Positions 8,257 to 15,689 of a DNA stretch of 50,019 nucleotides are shown piece after piece. Below the pieces are notes generated by a model that worked only from the letters and a program-made list of their open reading frames with translations, made no database searches and was not told the DNA's origin. The stretch lies in the NCBI GenBank assembly GCA_016187835.1, contig JACPIY010000001.1, forward strand, positions 27,722 to 77,740, given 5' to 3'. This stretch comes from Deltaproteobacteria bacterium (lineage in GTDB: Bacteria > Desulfobacterota_D > UBA1144 > Nemesobacterales > CSP1-2). Every line of letters starts with the position of its first letter. The first letter of the stretch is position 1. A program made the translations under genes and the position numbers.

Positions 8257-9200
8257 GCACTCGCTTGATTCAATAACTCTATTTGAGAATGATCTAATTC
8301 AAGTTTTGTCGCTTCGATTAGTTCGTTCAATTGTTCTAAGCTCGTGGCGCTGGCAATTGGGGCAGTAATGCTAGGGCGAGCGATCAGCCAGGCGAGCGAC
8401 AAACTCGCGGGATTTGAATTAAGTTGTTTCGCTACTTGATCCAGAGCCTTGAGAATCCGAAATCCACGGTCATTCAGATATTTTTTGACAAACTGGCCTC
8501 GGGCGCTCTTTGACAAATCATTTTCTGACCGATACTTGCCTGTAAGAAAGCCGCTTGCCAACGAGAAGTAGCTGATCACGCCCAATCCTTTTTCCTGGCA
8601 AAGGGATTCAAGCTTCGTTTCATACTCGGAACGATCATAGAGATTATATAAAGGCTGCAGGCTTTGGTAGCTGGGATATCCCTGTTGTTCGCTGACCTGC
8701 AATGCCTGAGAAAGTCGTTCTGCGCTGTAGTTAGAAGCGCCAATGGCTCTGACTTTCCCTTGCTTGATCAATTGTGCATACGCTTCCAGAGTTTCTTCCA
8801 ATGGTGTATCCAGATCGTCCGCATGTGACTGATACAGGTCAATGTAGCCCGTCTGAAGCCGTTGCAGAGAATCCTCTACTGCAGGCAGAATGTAGGATTT
8901 TGAAAGGCCTTTCTTATTCGCACCCATTTCCATTCCCACTTTGGTGGCGATGATAACCTTTTCCCGGTTGCCGCTTCGTTTAAGCCATTTACCAATAATT
9001 GTCTCGGATTCTCCGCCCTTGTTACCCGGAACCCATTTCGAGTAGACATCTGCAGTATCAATAAGGTTAAATCCGGACGCTACAAACGCGTCTAATAATT
9101 TAAATGATGTTGACTCATCTACAGTCCATCCAAAGATGTTACCTCCAAATGCTAGTGGAGATACTTCTAATCCAGAATTTCCGAGCTTACGTTTTTTCAT
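8241..9200 (-). CDS. Aldo/keto reductase
   Basis: A 319-residue NAD(P)H-dependent oxidoreductase with a TIM-barrel fold, reducing aldehydes or ketones in the cytoplasm. The catalytic tetrad is visible: Asp in LIDTADVYSK with the Tyr four residues on, Lys in ATKVG, and His in QSHADD. The N-terminus MKKRKLGNSGLEVSPLAFGG and the cofactor-binding tail PIASATSLEQLNEL are standard for the general stress/YhdN-like group. A purine-rich SD (GGAGGTAAGAT) precedes ATG 9200. It stands alone between repeat-rich DNA and a small ORF. Substrate unknown. Confidence 0.92.
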   Translation of the reverse strand: MKKRKLGNSGLEVSPLAFGGNIFGWTVDESTSFKLLDAFVASGFNLIDTADVYSKWVPGNKGGESETIIGKWLKRSGNREKVIIATKVGMEMGANKKGLSKSYILPAVEDSLQRLQTGYIDLYQSHADDLDTPLEETLEAYAQLIKQGKVRAIGASNYSAERLSQALQVSEQQGYPSYQSLQPLYNLYDRSEYETKLESLCQEKGLGVISYFSLASGFLTGKYRSENDLSKSARGQFVKKYLNDRGFRILKALDQVAKQLNSNPASLSLAWLIARPSITAPIASATSLEQLNELIEATKLELDHSQIELLNQASAYSTA

Positions 9201-9289
9201 TTTTATCTTACCTCCAGTATTTATTCTGTGCTTCAGAGTTTGTTGCTATTCAACTCTCCTAATAGCCGAATGCAGCAACATTATCTTAT

Positions 9290-9526
9290 GTGAATATCAA
9301 AAGCTTGTTGATTGATCATGATGAAATACCTTTTAGCAACAGCCTGATAATACTTGAAATATCCACCCGCGGATTAGTAAGGCATTTACATATAAATGGG
9401 TTTATAGGTAAAATTTTGTATCCATTTCTGGGACTTATAAGCAAAACAATCAACCTTATAATCACAGTGTTCCTTGTGGTATTAATAGATTTGCCGATTC
9501 GGATGCTTCTTATAAGTAGACTCTAA
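9290..9526 (+). CDS. Small hydrophobic hypothetical protein, doubtful
   Basis: A 78-residue ORF with a GTG start divergent from the aldo/keto reductase. Residues about 40-75 form one or two hydrophobic stretches (ILYPFLGLIS, NLIITVFLVVLIDLPI) that could span a membrane. No family recognised and no good SD. It may be spurious. Confidence 0.25.
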   Translation: MNIKSLLIDHDEIPFSNSLIILEISTRGLVRHLHINGFIGKILYPFLGLISKTINLIITVFLVVLIDLPIRMLLISRL

Positions 9527-9593
9527 TTGTAATTGAATTTTACTCCCGTGTGAAAAGGGAACGCAATTTAAAATCTATCCCGCCTTTTAACTC

Positions 9594-10244
9594 TTATTTT
9601 CTAGAACCAAGATTTTCAGATAATACCCGACGAGACTGTTCCACTGTGTTTTTCTCATCTACATTTTGAATTATCGGAATATGGTAGTCTTTGGCGACTT
9701 TAACTATATGATCGCGGACATGCCTAATATTTCCGAAGTACTGAAGATGACGAGAAACATCTCTTAACGGGGAGTGTAGTTGTCTCTCTGTAATTCTTTG
9801 TCTATGCAGGTCCTCGTTTTCAATGTCTAACACTGCCTCGCCTATCAGGTCAATTATTTCAGGTTTTAATAGCTTTCTGATATGACGTGGAGAAATGTGA
9901 ACTCCTTCGATAATTAGATTGATTCCTTCGATGAAGCTCCTTTCGATTACCGCTGCGACTGCAATGCTTATGATTCTAGCTTGTTCGTCATAAGCACAGA
10001 TAAGAGGATCAGAACGATGAAAATCACAGGATTCCCATCCATCTTCTAAGCTCTTATGACCGTCATAAGAAGAATAGAAGAGAGGAGGGTATGTATCTCC
10101 GGGTATTATACGCCTTAATACCTCGCGTAGGGAGTCTGTGCCTATTATGGAACTAACATGTAGAACCGGATCCATGGAAAGCTCTAACGCTATAGTTGAT
10201 CTACCAACTCCAGTGGGACCGCCAATAAGATAAACGAAGTTCAT
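9594..10244 (-). CDS. 2-phosphoglycerate kinase-like P-loop protein
   Basis: 216 residues with the pattern of archaeal/bacterial 2-phosphoglycerate kinase-like proteins: a P-loop GGPTGVGRSTIA, then HVSSIIGTDSLREVLRRIIP, a PPLFYSSYDG segment, and LIIEGVHISPRHI. Members phosphorylate a small phosphorylated acid or are uncharacterised. The Walker A lysine (GxxGxGK[ST]) is arginine here (residue 15), confirmed by the AGA codon. ATG 10244 is the natural start because the P-loop follows directly. It stands alone. With a normal Lys I would call it a kinase outright; with Arg, activity is uncertain. Confidence 0.7.
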   Translation of the reverse strand: MNFVYLIGGPTGVGRSTIALELSMDPVLHVSSIIGTDSLREVLRRIIPGDTYPPLFYSSYDGHKSLEDGWESCDFHRSDPLICAYDEQARIISIAVAAVIERSFIEGINLIIEGVHISPRHIRKLLKPEIIDLIGEAVLDIENEDLHRQRITERQLHSPLRDVSRHLQYFGNIRHVRDHIVKVAKDYHIPIIQNVDEKNTVEQSRRVLSENLGSRK

Positions 10245-10551
10245 TCAATTTTATCCCGTATTACTTTGTTTAGAGGTCTGTCGGTTGAAATTGGACGCTC
10301 TCAAATTCTGAAGTAACGTTGAGTATCTTTTATAACTGTTAAATACCTAAATTATCATGTCTGTGACATCTTGCAATATCTTCAAGGGCAGGTTTGCAAT
10401 TTGCCGACGCTATTTGAATTTTGCTAACCTATTGGGATCACGACAAGAACAAAGATAAAACGGCAATCCAAATCTTTTCCCATATGAGGTTATCGCCTAC
10501 CACGTTGCCAACGACTGCTCATCCTTAAGAGATTCCTACTATCCTATGGTA

Positions 10552-10800
10552 TCATTGCGAACAAATTCACGGAGCTTGCACTGAGAGAATCGAATGCTTT
10601 CAGTGTAAACTCCGTCCAAGGGCTTCTCGCAATGACCGAAGGGGGCGTATGTTCCATTCTGATGCCCAGCAGCTTGCAGCAGGGGTTCCGCTATGCTAAA
10701 GTGTCATTTCGAACGTTGTCCCGAGCAAAGACTTGAGGGCAGTGAGGAATCTCAATATATTGCTTTGGTCGCTGCCGCTCCTTCGCAGTCTGCTTTGCCC
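10552..10800. repeat. TCATTGCGA-bounded and TGTCATTTCGA dispersed repeats
   Basis: 10552-10635 is bounded by TCATTGCGA and its complement TCGCAATGA. 10702 onward repeats the TGTCATTTCGAACG ... GTGAGGAATCTCAA pattern seen at 4867. The two kinds lie side by side in both places. The rest of the 10245-10914 gap shows no gene. Confidence 0.65.
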
Positions 10801-10914
10801 AAGTTGATTATCTGATCGGGATAACTCAATTCTGTATTTAACACACAAATGACAGGTGAGTGAACTCATTTTTTTAACTTAAAGATTATTTGGGGGAATA
10901 CTATAGATTTCTAA

Positions 10915-11769
10915 ATGACGAACATAGAAATGCCAAGAAAGTTTGTCGTATTGACAACACAGCGTTCGGGCTCTAATTATTTCTGCTTTTGGTTGAATAA
11001 TCATCCAAACGTGCGTTGTCATTCGGAGCTGTTTTTGAGGAAATATACTTATATGGACGGCTTCCGTTACTATTGTAATTCCAATCATTTAAGATGCCTT
11101 CTATACAATACCTTTGGCGGTAAGCTCCTTGCTAAGCTGCCTTATAATTTAATTATAAGCGGTCTCATTAAGGATTTTTACTACTCACTCTTGAATAATC
11201 CGGCTCACAGCGGGCCTTTGACGGATCAAGAAGATACACAGGCCCGGGGCCGTTATCATCCAAGGGGAAGTCCCGAGGAGGACAAGGCTATCGGCTTCAA
11301 ATTGATGTATGATCAGCTTAAATACTATGGATTTTTAAAGAACTTTATAAAAGAGGAAGGCATATCGGTAATTCATTTGATTAGGAACAACCCTCTCAAA
11401 ATATATCTTTCAAGGCTGACCGGAAGGAAAAGAGGAGTTGCACATGCGATATACGAAGTGAAAGAAGTAAAGGTATGGGTAGACCCGAAGAAAATATTAA
11501 ACCATTTGAATCTAATAATGAAAAATCAAGAAAGAATGAAGAAATTTTTCTCTGATAATTCTTACTTAGAAATCGCGTCTGAAGATTTCTTTGGTAACCA
11601 TTCAGAAACGTCTAAAAAGATATTGGATTTTTTAGGGGTTGACGAGCGCGAAATACGGGCGCCAAAATTAAAGAAACTTAATCCCGACTCTGTTAGGCAG
11701 ATTATTGAAAATTACGACGAAATTTTTGAGGTAATAAAAGGGACCTCCTACGAACGTTTTCTCGGCTAG
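10915..11769 (+). CDS. Sulfotransferase family protein
   Basis: 284 residues. The PAPS 5'-phosphosulfate loop is at the N-terminus (VVLTTQRSGSNYF). A 3'-phosphate binding segment is seen mid-protein (VIHLIRNNPLKIYLS), and a C-terminal helix ends with a receptor-like LGVDEREI segment, as in NodH/Stf0-like bacterial sulfotransferases. It would transfer sulfate from PAPS to a sugar or lipid. Its position, convergent with a flippase and a glycosyltransferase, suggests a sulfated surface glycan. An internal ATG (10930) is an alternative start. Acceptor not determinable. Confidence 0.82.
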   Translation: MTNIEMPRKFVVLTTQRSGSNYFCFWLNNHPNVRCHSELFLRKYTYMDGFRYYCNSNHLRCLLYNTFGGKLLAKLPYNLIISGLIKDFYYSLLNNPAHSGPLTDQEDTQARGRYHPRGSPEEDKAIGFKLMYDQLKYYGFLKNFIKEEGISVIHLIRNNPLKIYLSRLTGRKRGVAHAIYEVKEVKVWVDPKKILNHLNLIMKNQERMKKFFSDNSYLEIASEDFFGNHSETSKKILDFLGVDEREIRAPKLKKLNPDSVRQIIENYDEIFEVIKGTSYERFLG

Positions 11770-11793
11770 GGTTCCAAAGTGGTTTCCAGATTT

Positions 11794-13146
11794 CTAGGTC
11801 TCCCGATTGACGGATGGGGAAACGCTGATTTCAAGAAGCCTTTTCTTTTCGTTTAAAGAAATTTTAAGGGCTGCTATTGAGGTTGAAGTCCTCACAACAC
11901 AATATGCAAGATAAGCGTAAGCCGCACCCATAAAAGAATGTTTGGGGATTAGTAAAAGTAACAACGCAACGTATAAGGCTGTAGAGATTATTCCAACGAT
12001 TGTTCTAAGGCCCGGTCTTCCGATAGCAAGTAAAGCCGGGCTTATCCAGAAAATGACCTTGGATATTACAACTCCTATAGTAACAATGCGAAGTGCGTTT
12101 GAAGCGGGAAGATACTGTTTCCCAAATACTAGACTTATGATTAGGTCCGAGAATATCAGGATTACGACCGCCACGGGTATTACAAATTTCATCAGGTTTT
12201 TCGTCGTGTATTTAAGCATTCTTTTAAAATCTTTTAAAGCATTGGTGGTTAAAATCCTCACCAATTCGGGATATATGGCCTCATAAAGAGGGTCAGCGAT
12301 ACGCGTCATAACCTTTGAAAATGATTGGGCAATTTTGTAATACGCTGTCGCTTCCTTTCCTGTAAAGTACCCCAGCGCCAGAACCCCTAGGTAATTATCA
12401 CCTGCCATCTTGATTGTAGCCGCCAGGCTTGTGTTACCTAAAAACCATGCAATTCCCTTCCACTGGTCTCTAATCAGGTTCAGATCGGATTTCCACCACC
12501 TTTCAATCTCGCTTTCCTTAAGTGTACTCGAAACAGCCCATTGCCTTATACCAAATCCTAGGAAGCTGGCTACTATAAAAGAAAATAAAACTCCTTTTAT
12601 TCCCATACCTGAATACAGGACTACCGAAACAAGAACGAGTCTAAAGAAGTTATTGAAGGATGAGATAAAGGCTATACTCTTAAACCTGTCAAAAACTCTG
12701 AGGATTGCATCTGAAGTCGAATTTGCAGTATCAATGAGGAGACTGAGAGCATAGATACAAATGAGAGGGTATGCCTGAGGGGAATGAATCAGATACGCGC
12801 TTGCTATTTTCGCGGTAATAACAGCTATAATCAAAGCCAGTACTCCACTTGATATATCTATCATGTATGAAAGCTTAATCATAGAGCGAGTTTTCTCTCT
12901 CTCCCCACTTGTCCAAAATGTGCCTATATACTTTGTCGCAGTCTCCCAAACCCTGAAATCAAAGAATTGGTTTAGGATATCTACATAGGCAATGATTAGG
13001 GCTAGCAGTCCATAGTCGCTAACCCCTAGCATTCTTGCTACGACAACCGTTTGTAGAGCGGAAAAAACGCTCGATGCAGTTTTTCCTCCAAAAAGCCAAG
13101 AGGCATTGAGATAAAGCCGTTTTGTCAAGATTTTTGTCTTACTCAT
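11794..13146 (-). CDS. Wzx-like oligosaccharide flippase
   Basis: A 450-residue polytopic membrane protein with about 12-14 hydrophobic helices, in the MOP/polysaccharide-biosynthesis superfamily that flips lipid-linked repeat units across the inner membrane. Family traits are the start KRLYLNASWLFGGKTASSVFSALQTVVVARMLG, the helix pair around DYGLLALIIAYVDILN, and the regularly spaced membrane segments through the C-terminus. It overlaps the upstream GT4 gene by 4 bp, so the two are one transcription unit reading left. Confidence 0.88.
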   Translation of the reverse strand: MSKTKILTKRLYLNASWLFGGKTASSVFSALQTVVVARMLGVSDYGLLALIIAYVDILNQFFDFRVWETATKYIGTFWTSGEREKTRSMIKLSYMIDISSGVLALIIAVITAKIASAYLIHSPQAYPLICIYALSLLIDTANSTSDAILRVFDRFKSIAFISSFNNFFRLVLVSVVLYSGMGIKGVLFSFIVASFLGFGIRQWAVSSTLKESEIERWWKSDLNLIRDQWKGIAWFLGNTSLAATIKMAGDNYLGVLALGYFTGKEATAYYKIAQSFSKVMTRIADPLYEAIYPELVRILTTNALKDFKRMLKYTTKNLMKFVIPVAVVILIFSDLIISLVFGKQYLPASNALRIVTIGVVISKVIFWISPALLAIGRPGLRTIVGIISTALYVALLLLLIPKHSFMGAAYAYLAYCVVRTSTSIAALKISLNEKKRLLEISVSPSVNRET

Positions 13147-14348
13147 ATGATAATCCGAGCAGGCGGGTCTTCTTCAGTAAGGCTTTTTATAACTTTCAAG
13201 TAATTTTTAATCATTTTTTCTTCTGTGAATGATTTCTCAACCATCAGTTTTGCATTCTCGCCCATGTTCCGGGCTTTTTCCTCATCGCTAAGTAAAACTA
13301 AGATGGCATCTGCAATTTCATCTATGCTCTCCGGATTCACCAAATATCCGGTTAGTCCGTGTTGTATGGCTTCCTTTGAGCCTCCATGGTCTCCTGCTAT
13401 GGCGGGTTTTCCCCTCGCACTTGCCTCAAGAAAAGCGTTTGGCAGTCCCTCAACTTTATTGTTCCATGGTCTGTTTGGCATTATGAATACGTCACATAAG
13501 TCATAGAAATCAATTGTTTTTTCATGGGGCACGCCACCGGTAAAAATCACATTATCCCCTACTTTCTCTTCCTCGGCAAGCTTTCTGAATATTGCTTTGT
13601 ATCTTCCCTCTCCAACTACAAGGTATTTGAGGTGCGGATATTTTGCTATAACCTTCGGAAGCGCCCTTATGACCATGTCCTGTCCCTTTCTGGGGAGGAC
13701 CCTTGCCACGGTAAGAAGGATTTTGTCCCTTTCGCCTATGCCCAATTTGTTTCTCAATCGCTCTAGATTTTTATCGTTGGGCTTCTGATAAACCATATAA
13801 CTTTCTACCCCACTATATATAACTGTAATTTTATCTCTAGGGATTCCGATCCTCTCCAGCAATTCCCTTGTGGAATGGCTTACGGCTATTATTTTTGTTG
13901 AATTCGCGTAAAGCCTGCGTATTGGAAATTGGAGAAGCCTTTTGTTTATCTTTTTGCTAAAGAAACAGGTTGTTATACCGGAGCCTGCTACGCGCGCTAT
14001 GGGCTTGAACGAGAAAAAGGGAAAGAGACCTCCTACTGCTTCAGCCTCTTCGGTTATGAATAAAACAATATCTGGCTTCTCCTTAGCAATAGTCAAAGAA
14101 AAGAATATCCATCCCCAAAAATATTCAATAAATGGTAGTTTCTTTACTAAGCTTTTTCCGAGAAAGGGGATTCGGATTATTTTAGAGCTTAGAGTCTTAT
14201 CAATTTCTTTATCCTCAGATGAATACCCGGGAACTAGTGCTGCAACCTCCAGTCCCGCCTCGGAGATCCCTTTGACAAGTTTGAAACTCGATGTGGCTAG
14301 CCCTCCCAAAAACGGAGGGAATTCATGTGTGTATACAAGAACCCTCAT
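13143..14348 (-). CDS. GT4-family glycosyltransferase
   Basis: 401 residues, GT-B fold. The N-terminus MRVLVYTHEFPPFLGGLA carries the glycine-rich acceptor loop. The C-terminal domain has VARVLPRKGQDMVIRALP, VVGEGRYK, and EGLPNAFLEASARGKPAIAG with the EX7E motif. It would add a sugar to a lipid-linked precursor at the cytoplasmic membrane. It overlaps the flippase start by 4 bp (ATGA type), so synthesis and export are probably coupled. It differs from the GT4 at 2.2 kb. Sugar unknown. Confidence 0.9.
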   Translation of the reverse strand: MRVLVYTHEFPPFLGGLATSSFKLVKGISEAGLEVAALVPGYSSEDKEIDKTLSSKIIRIPFLGKSLVKKLPFIEYFWGWIFFSLTIAKEKPDIVLFITEEAEAVGGLFPFFSFKPIARVAGSGITTCFFSKKINKRLLQFPIRRLYANSTKIIAVSHSTRELLERIGIPRDKITVIYSGVESYMVYQKPNDKNLERLRNKLGIGERDKILLTVARVLPRKGQDMVIRALPKVIAKYPHLKYLVVGEGRYKAIFRKLAEEEKVGDNVIFTGGVPHEKTIDFYDLCDVFIMPNRPWNNKVEGLPNAFLEASARGKPAIAGDHGGSKEAIQHGLTGYLVNPESIDEIADAILVLLSDEEKARNMGENAKLMVEKSFTEEKMIKNYLKVIKSLTEEDPPARIII

Positions 14349-14558
14349 AGATTAATAAACCTTTTCTTGCCTGCGATAATTGCTCCTCAGCCGATTAACT
14401 GGCACTAGAGCTCTATTTGCTATTGCAGTTTATTTTATATTACACTATATTGTGTTTTATAGTATATTTCGCTTCTGATCTGAGATAGTGATGTTGTTAA
14501 TTGATTGTCTGGGTGGAATTTCAATTTACTACCCTTATCTAAAATTCAGGAGATAAAA

Positions 14559-14810
14559 ATGAGCGATCTTGTATCCGAATTAGTTACATTTCTTTGCACC
14601 GGCTTAGGGGAGGGGAATACAAATACAGATAAACTTACAAGGCAGATGGTTATTTTCAATCCGGACAGGGATTATAACCAGACTAAGATAGAGATTGTAG
14701 AAGCACTGAGAGAGCTTAAGGATAGCGGGCAAATTCAAATTATTACCACTGGCTGGGAGTTGGGACAGGAGTTTTTCTATATCTGCGCAAATAGATTGGA
14801 GGAGGATTAG
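14559..14810 (+). CDS. Small hypothetical protein
   Basis: 83 residues from ATG 14559, chosen because AGGAGA lies eight bases upstream; the track start at 14505 has none. The sequence is helical with TKIEIVEALRELKDSGQIQII followed by a short hairpin, somewhat like a winged-helix half, but no family is recognised. It may be co-transcribed with the next small gene 63 bp downstream. Confidence 0.55.
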   Translation: MSDLVSELVTFLCTGLGEGNTNTDKLTRQMVIFNPDRDYNQTKIEIVEALRELKDSGQIQIITTGWELGQEFFYICANRLEED

Positions 14811-14873
14811 TTTGACCATTGAGTTTGTAAAAAGAGTGTAAGCACCAGGGATAAGACTCCTCAGGAGGGTTGA

Positions 14874-15203
14874 TTGCAGGTACTCGATTACATAAGGATA
14901 GTTGGCATATCAGAAACCGAGGCTATATCTCTCGATGCTTTTGATGTGACATTTAACATCATTTACTCTAAAGACTCTGATTTCAGTAGCCCCCGAAGGG
15001 GGGTGTTTACTCTCAGATTATCTGAATTTATTGATATAAGTAATTCCGGCAATCGTGATATTGAAAATATGGCCTTGGGTCTCATAGGGCAGATTTTAAT
15101 AAGGGAAAAAAGAGAAGATGGCTCAGTTAAGGTTCTTCATCTTCTTGGCATGGCACTTGGTGATTGGCTGATTAAAAATGGAAGAACTAATTTGAAACAT
15201 TGA
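14874..15203 (+). CDS. Hypothetical protein
   Basis: 109 residues with an apparent TTG start a few bases behind a strong GGAGGG. The sequence alternates beta strands (FDVTFNIIYSK, RRGVFTLRLSEF) and a helix (IENMALGLIGQILIRE). I do not recognise a family. It follows another small ORF on the same strand and precedes a structured 480-bp gap. Real coding is likely from the SD, length and codon texture. Confidence 0.5.
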   Translation: MQVLDYIRIVGISETEAISLDAFDVTFNIIYSKDSDFSSPRRGVFTLRLSEFIDISNSGNRDIENMALGLIGQILIREKREDGSVKVLHLLGMALGDWLIKNGRTNLKH

Positions 15204-15328
15204 GCTCGAGTTTACCAAACACACTGGTTTTTCATTACTGCCTGGACTTTTAAGGTCAGTTAGGCGAAAAAGAATTATGTTTTAGTTGCATAAAGTCGCC
15301 CCTCTATATGGGAATGTGGGGCTCAAAG

Positions 15329-15440
15329 GGAGGTTTTATCGGACTCCTCACTACCACAGCGCTGAGTAAACCTTCGTTCAACTGAACTCGATTAAGTCAG
15401 GTCTCATTAGTTTGTGGAGTCCTGAAGACCTCCCCCAAAT
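15329..15440 (+). other. Possible structured RNA region with a long closing stem
   Basis: GGGAGGT and GGACTCC in 15329-15352 are complementary to GGAGTCC and ACCTCCC in 15416-15437. They form an interrupted long stem enclosing about 65 bases. A smaller GCCCCTC/GTGGGGC hairpin lies just upstream. No family recognised; strand of transcription is assumed from neighbours. Confidence 0.3.
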
Positions 15441-15521
15441 GAGTTTCCGGCTTCCGAAAAACCATATCGAACCGGTTTTATCCTGAATTGGATTAAATTT
15501 TAGTTTATTTAATAAAAGGTC

Positions 15522-15551
15522 TTTACATATTAATTAGGATTGGTGTATAAT
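15522..15551 (+). promoter_or_regulatory. Sigma-70-like promoter for the LysM hydrolase gene
   Basis: TTTACA (15522-15527) and a perfect TATAAT (15546-15551) are separated by 18 bp. Predicted transcription starts near 15558, giving a leader of about 130 bases before the ATG at 15690. Confidence 0.6.
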
Positions 15552-15611
15552 CAGGACAATTTTTTATCTGTTCTTTGAAAATAATTTAATTATTTTTTGA
15601 GGTAGAGGAAG

Positions 15612-15653
15612 GAGCAAAGCTATTTGTTTGCTCTTGAGCCTGGGGTGAGAGCA
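15612..15653 (+). promoter_or_regulatory. Leader with two mutually exclusive hairpins
   Basis: GAGCAAA (15612) pairs with TTTGCTC (15627), while TGCTCT (15629) can instead pair with AGAGCA (15648). The shared middle strand gives two alternative folds between promoter and start codon. No known riboswitch consensus was recognised. Confidence 0.35.
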
Positions 15654-15689
15654 TTATTTCCTAATAAGTTTCAGCAGGGAGGATTGGTT

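Noticed and set aside
15204-15689. Possible tRNA or 6S RNA in the gap
   Set aside because: No cloverleaf, no TTCGA-type T-loop, and the stems do not match the 6S layout; left only as an unassigned structured region.
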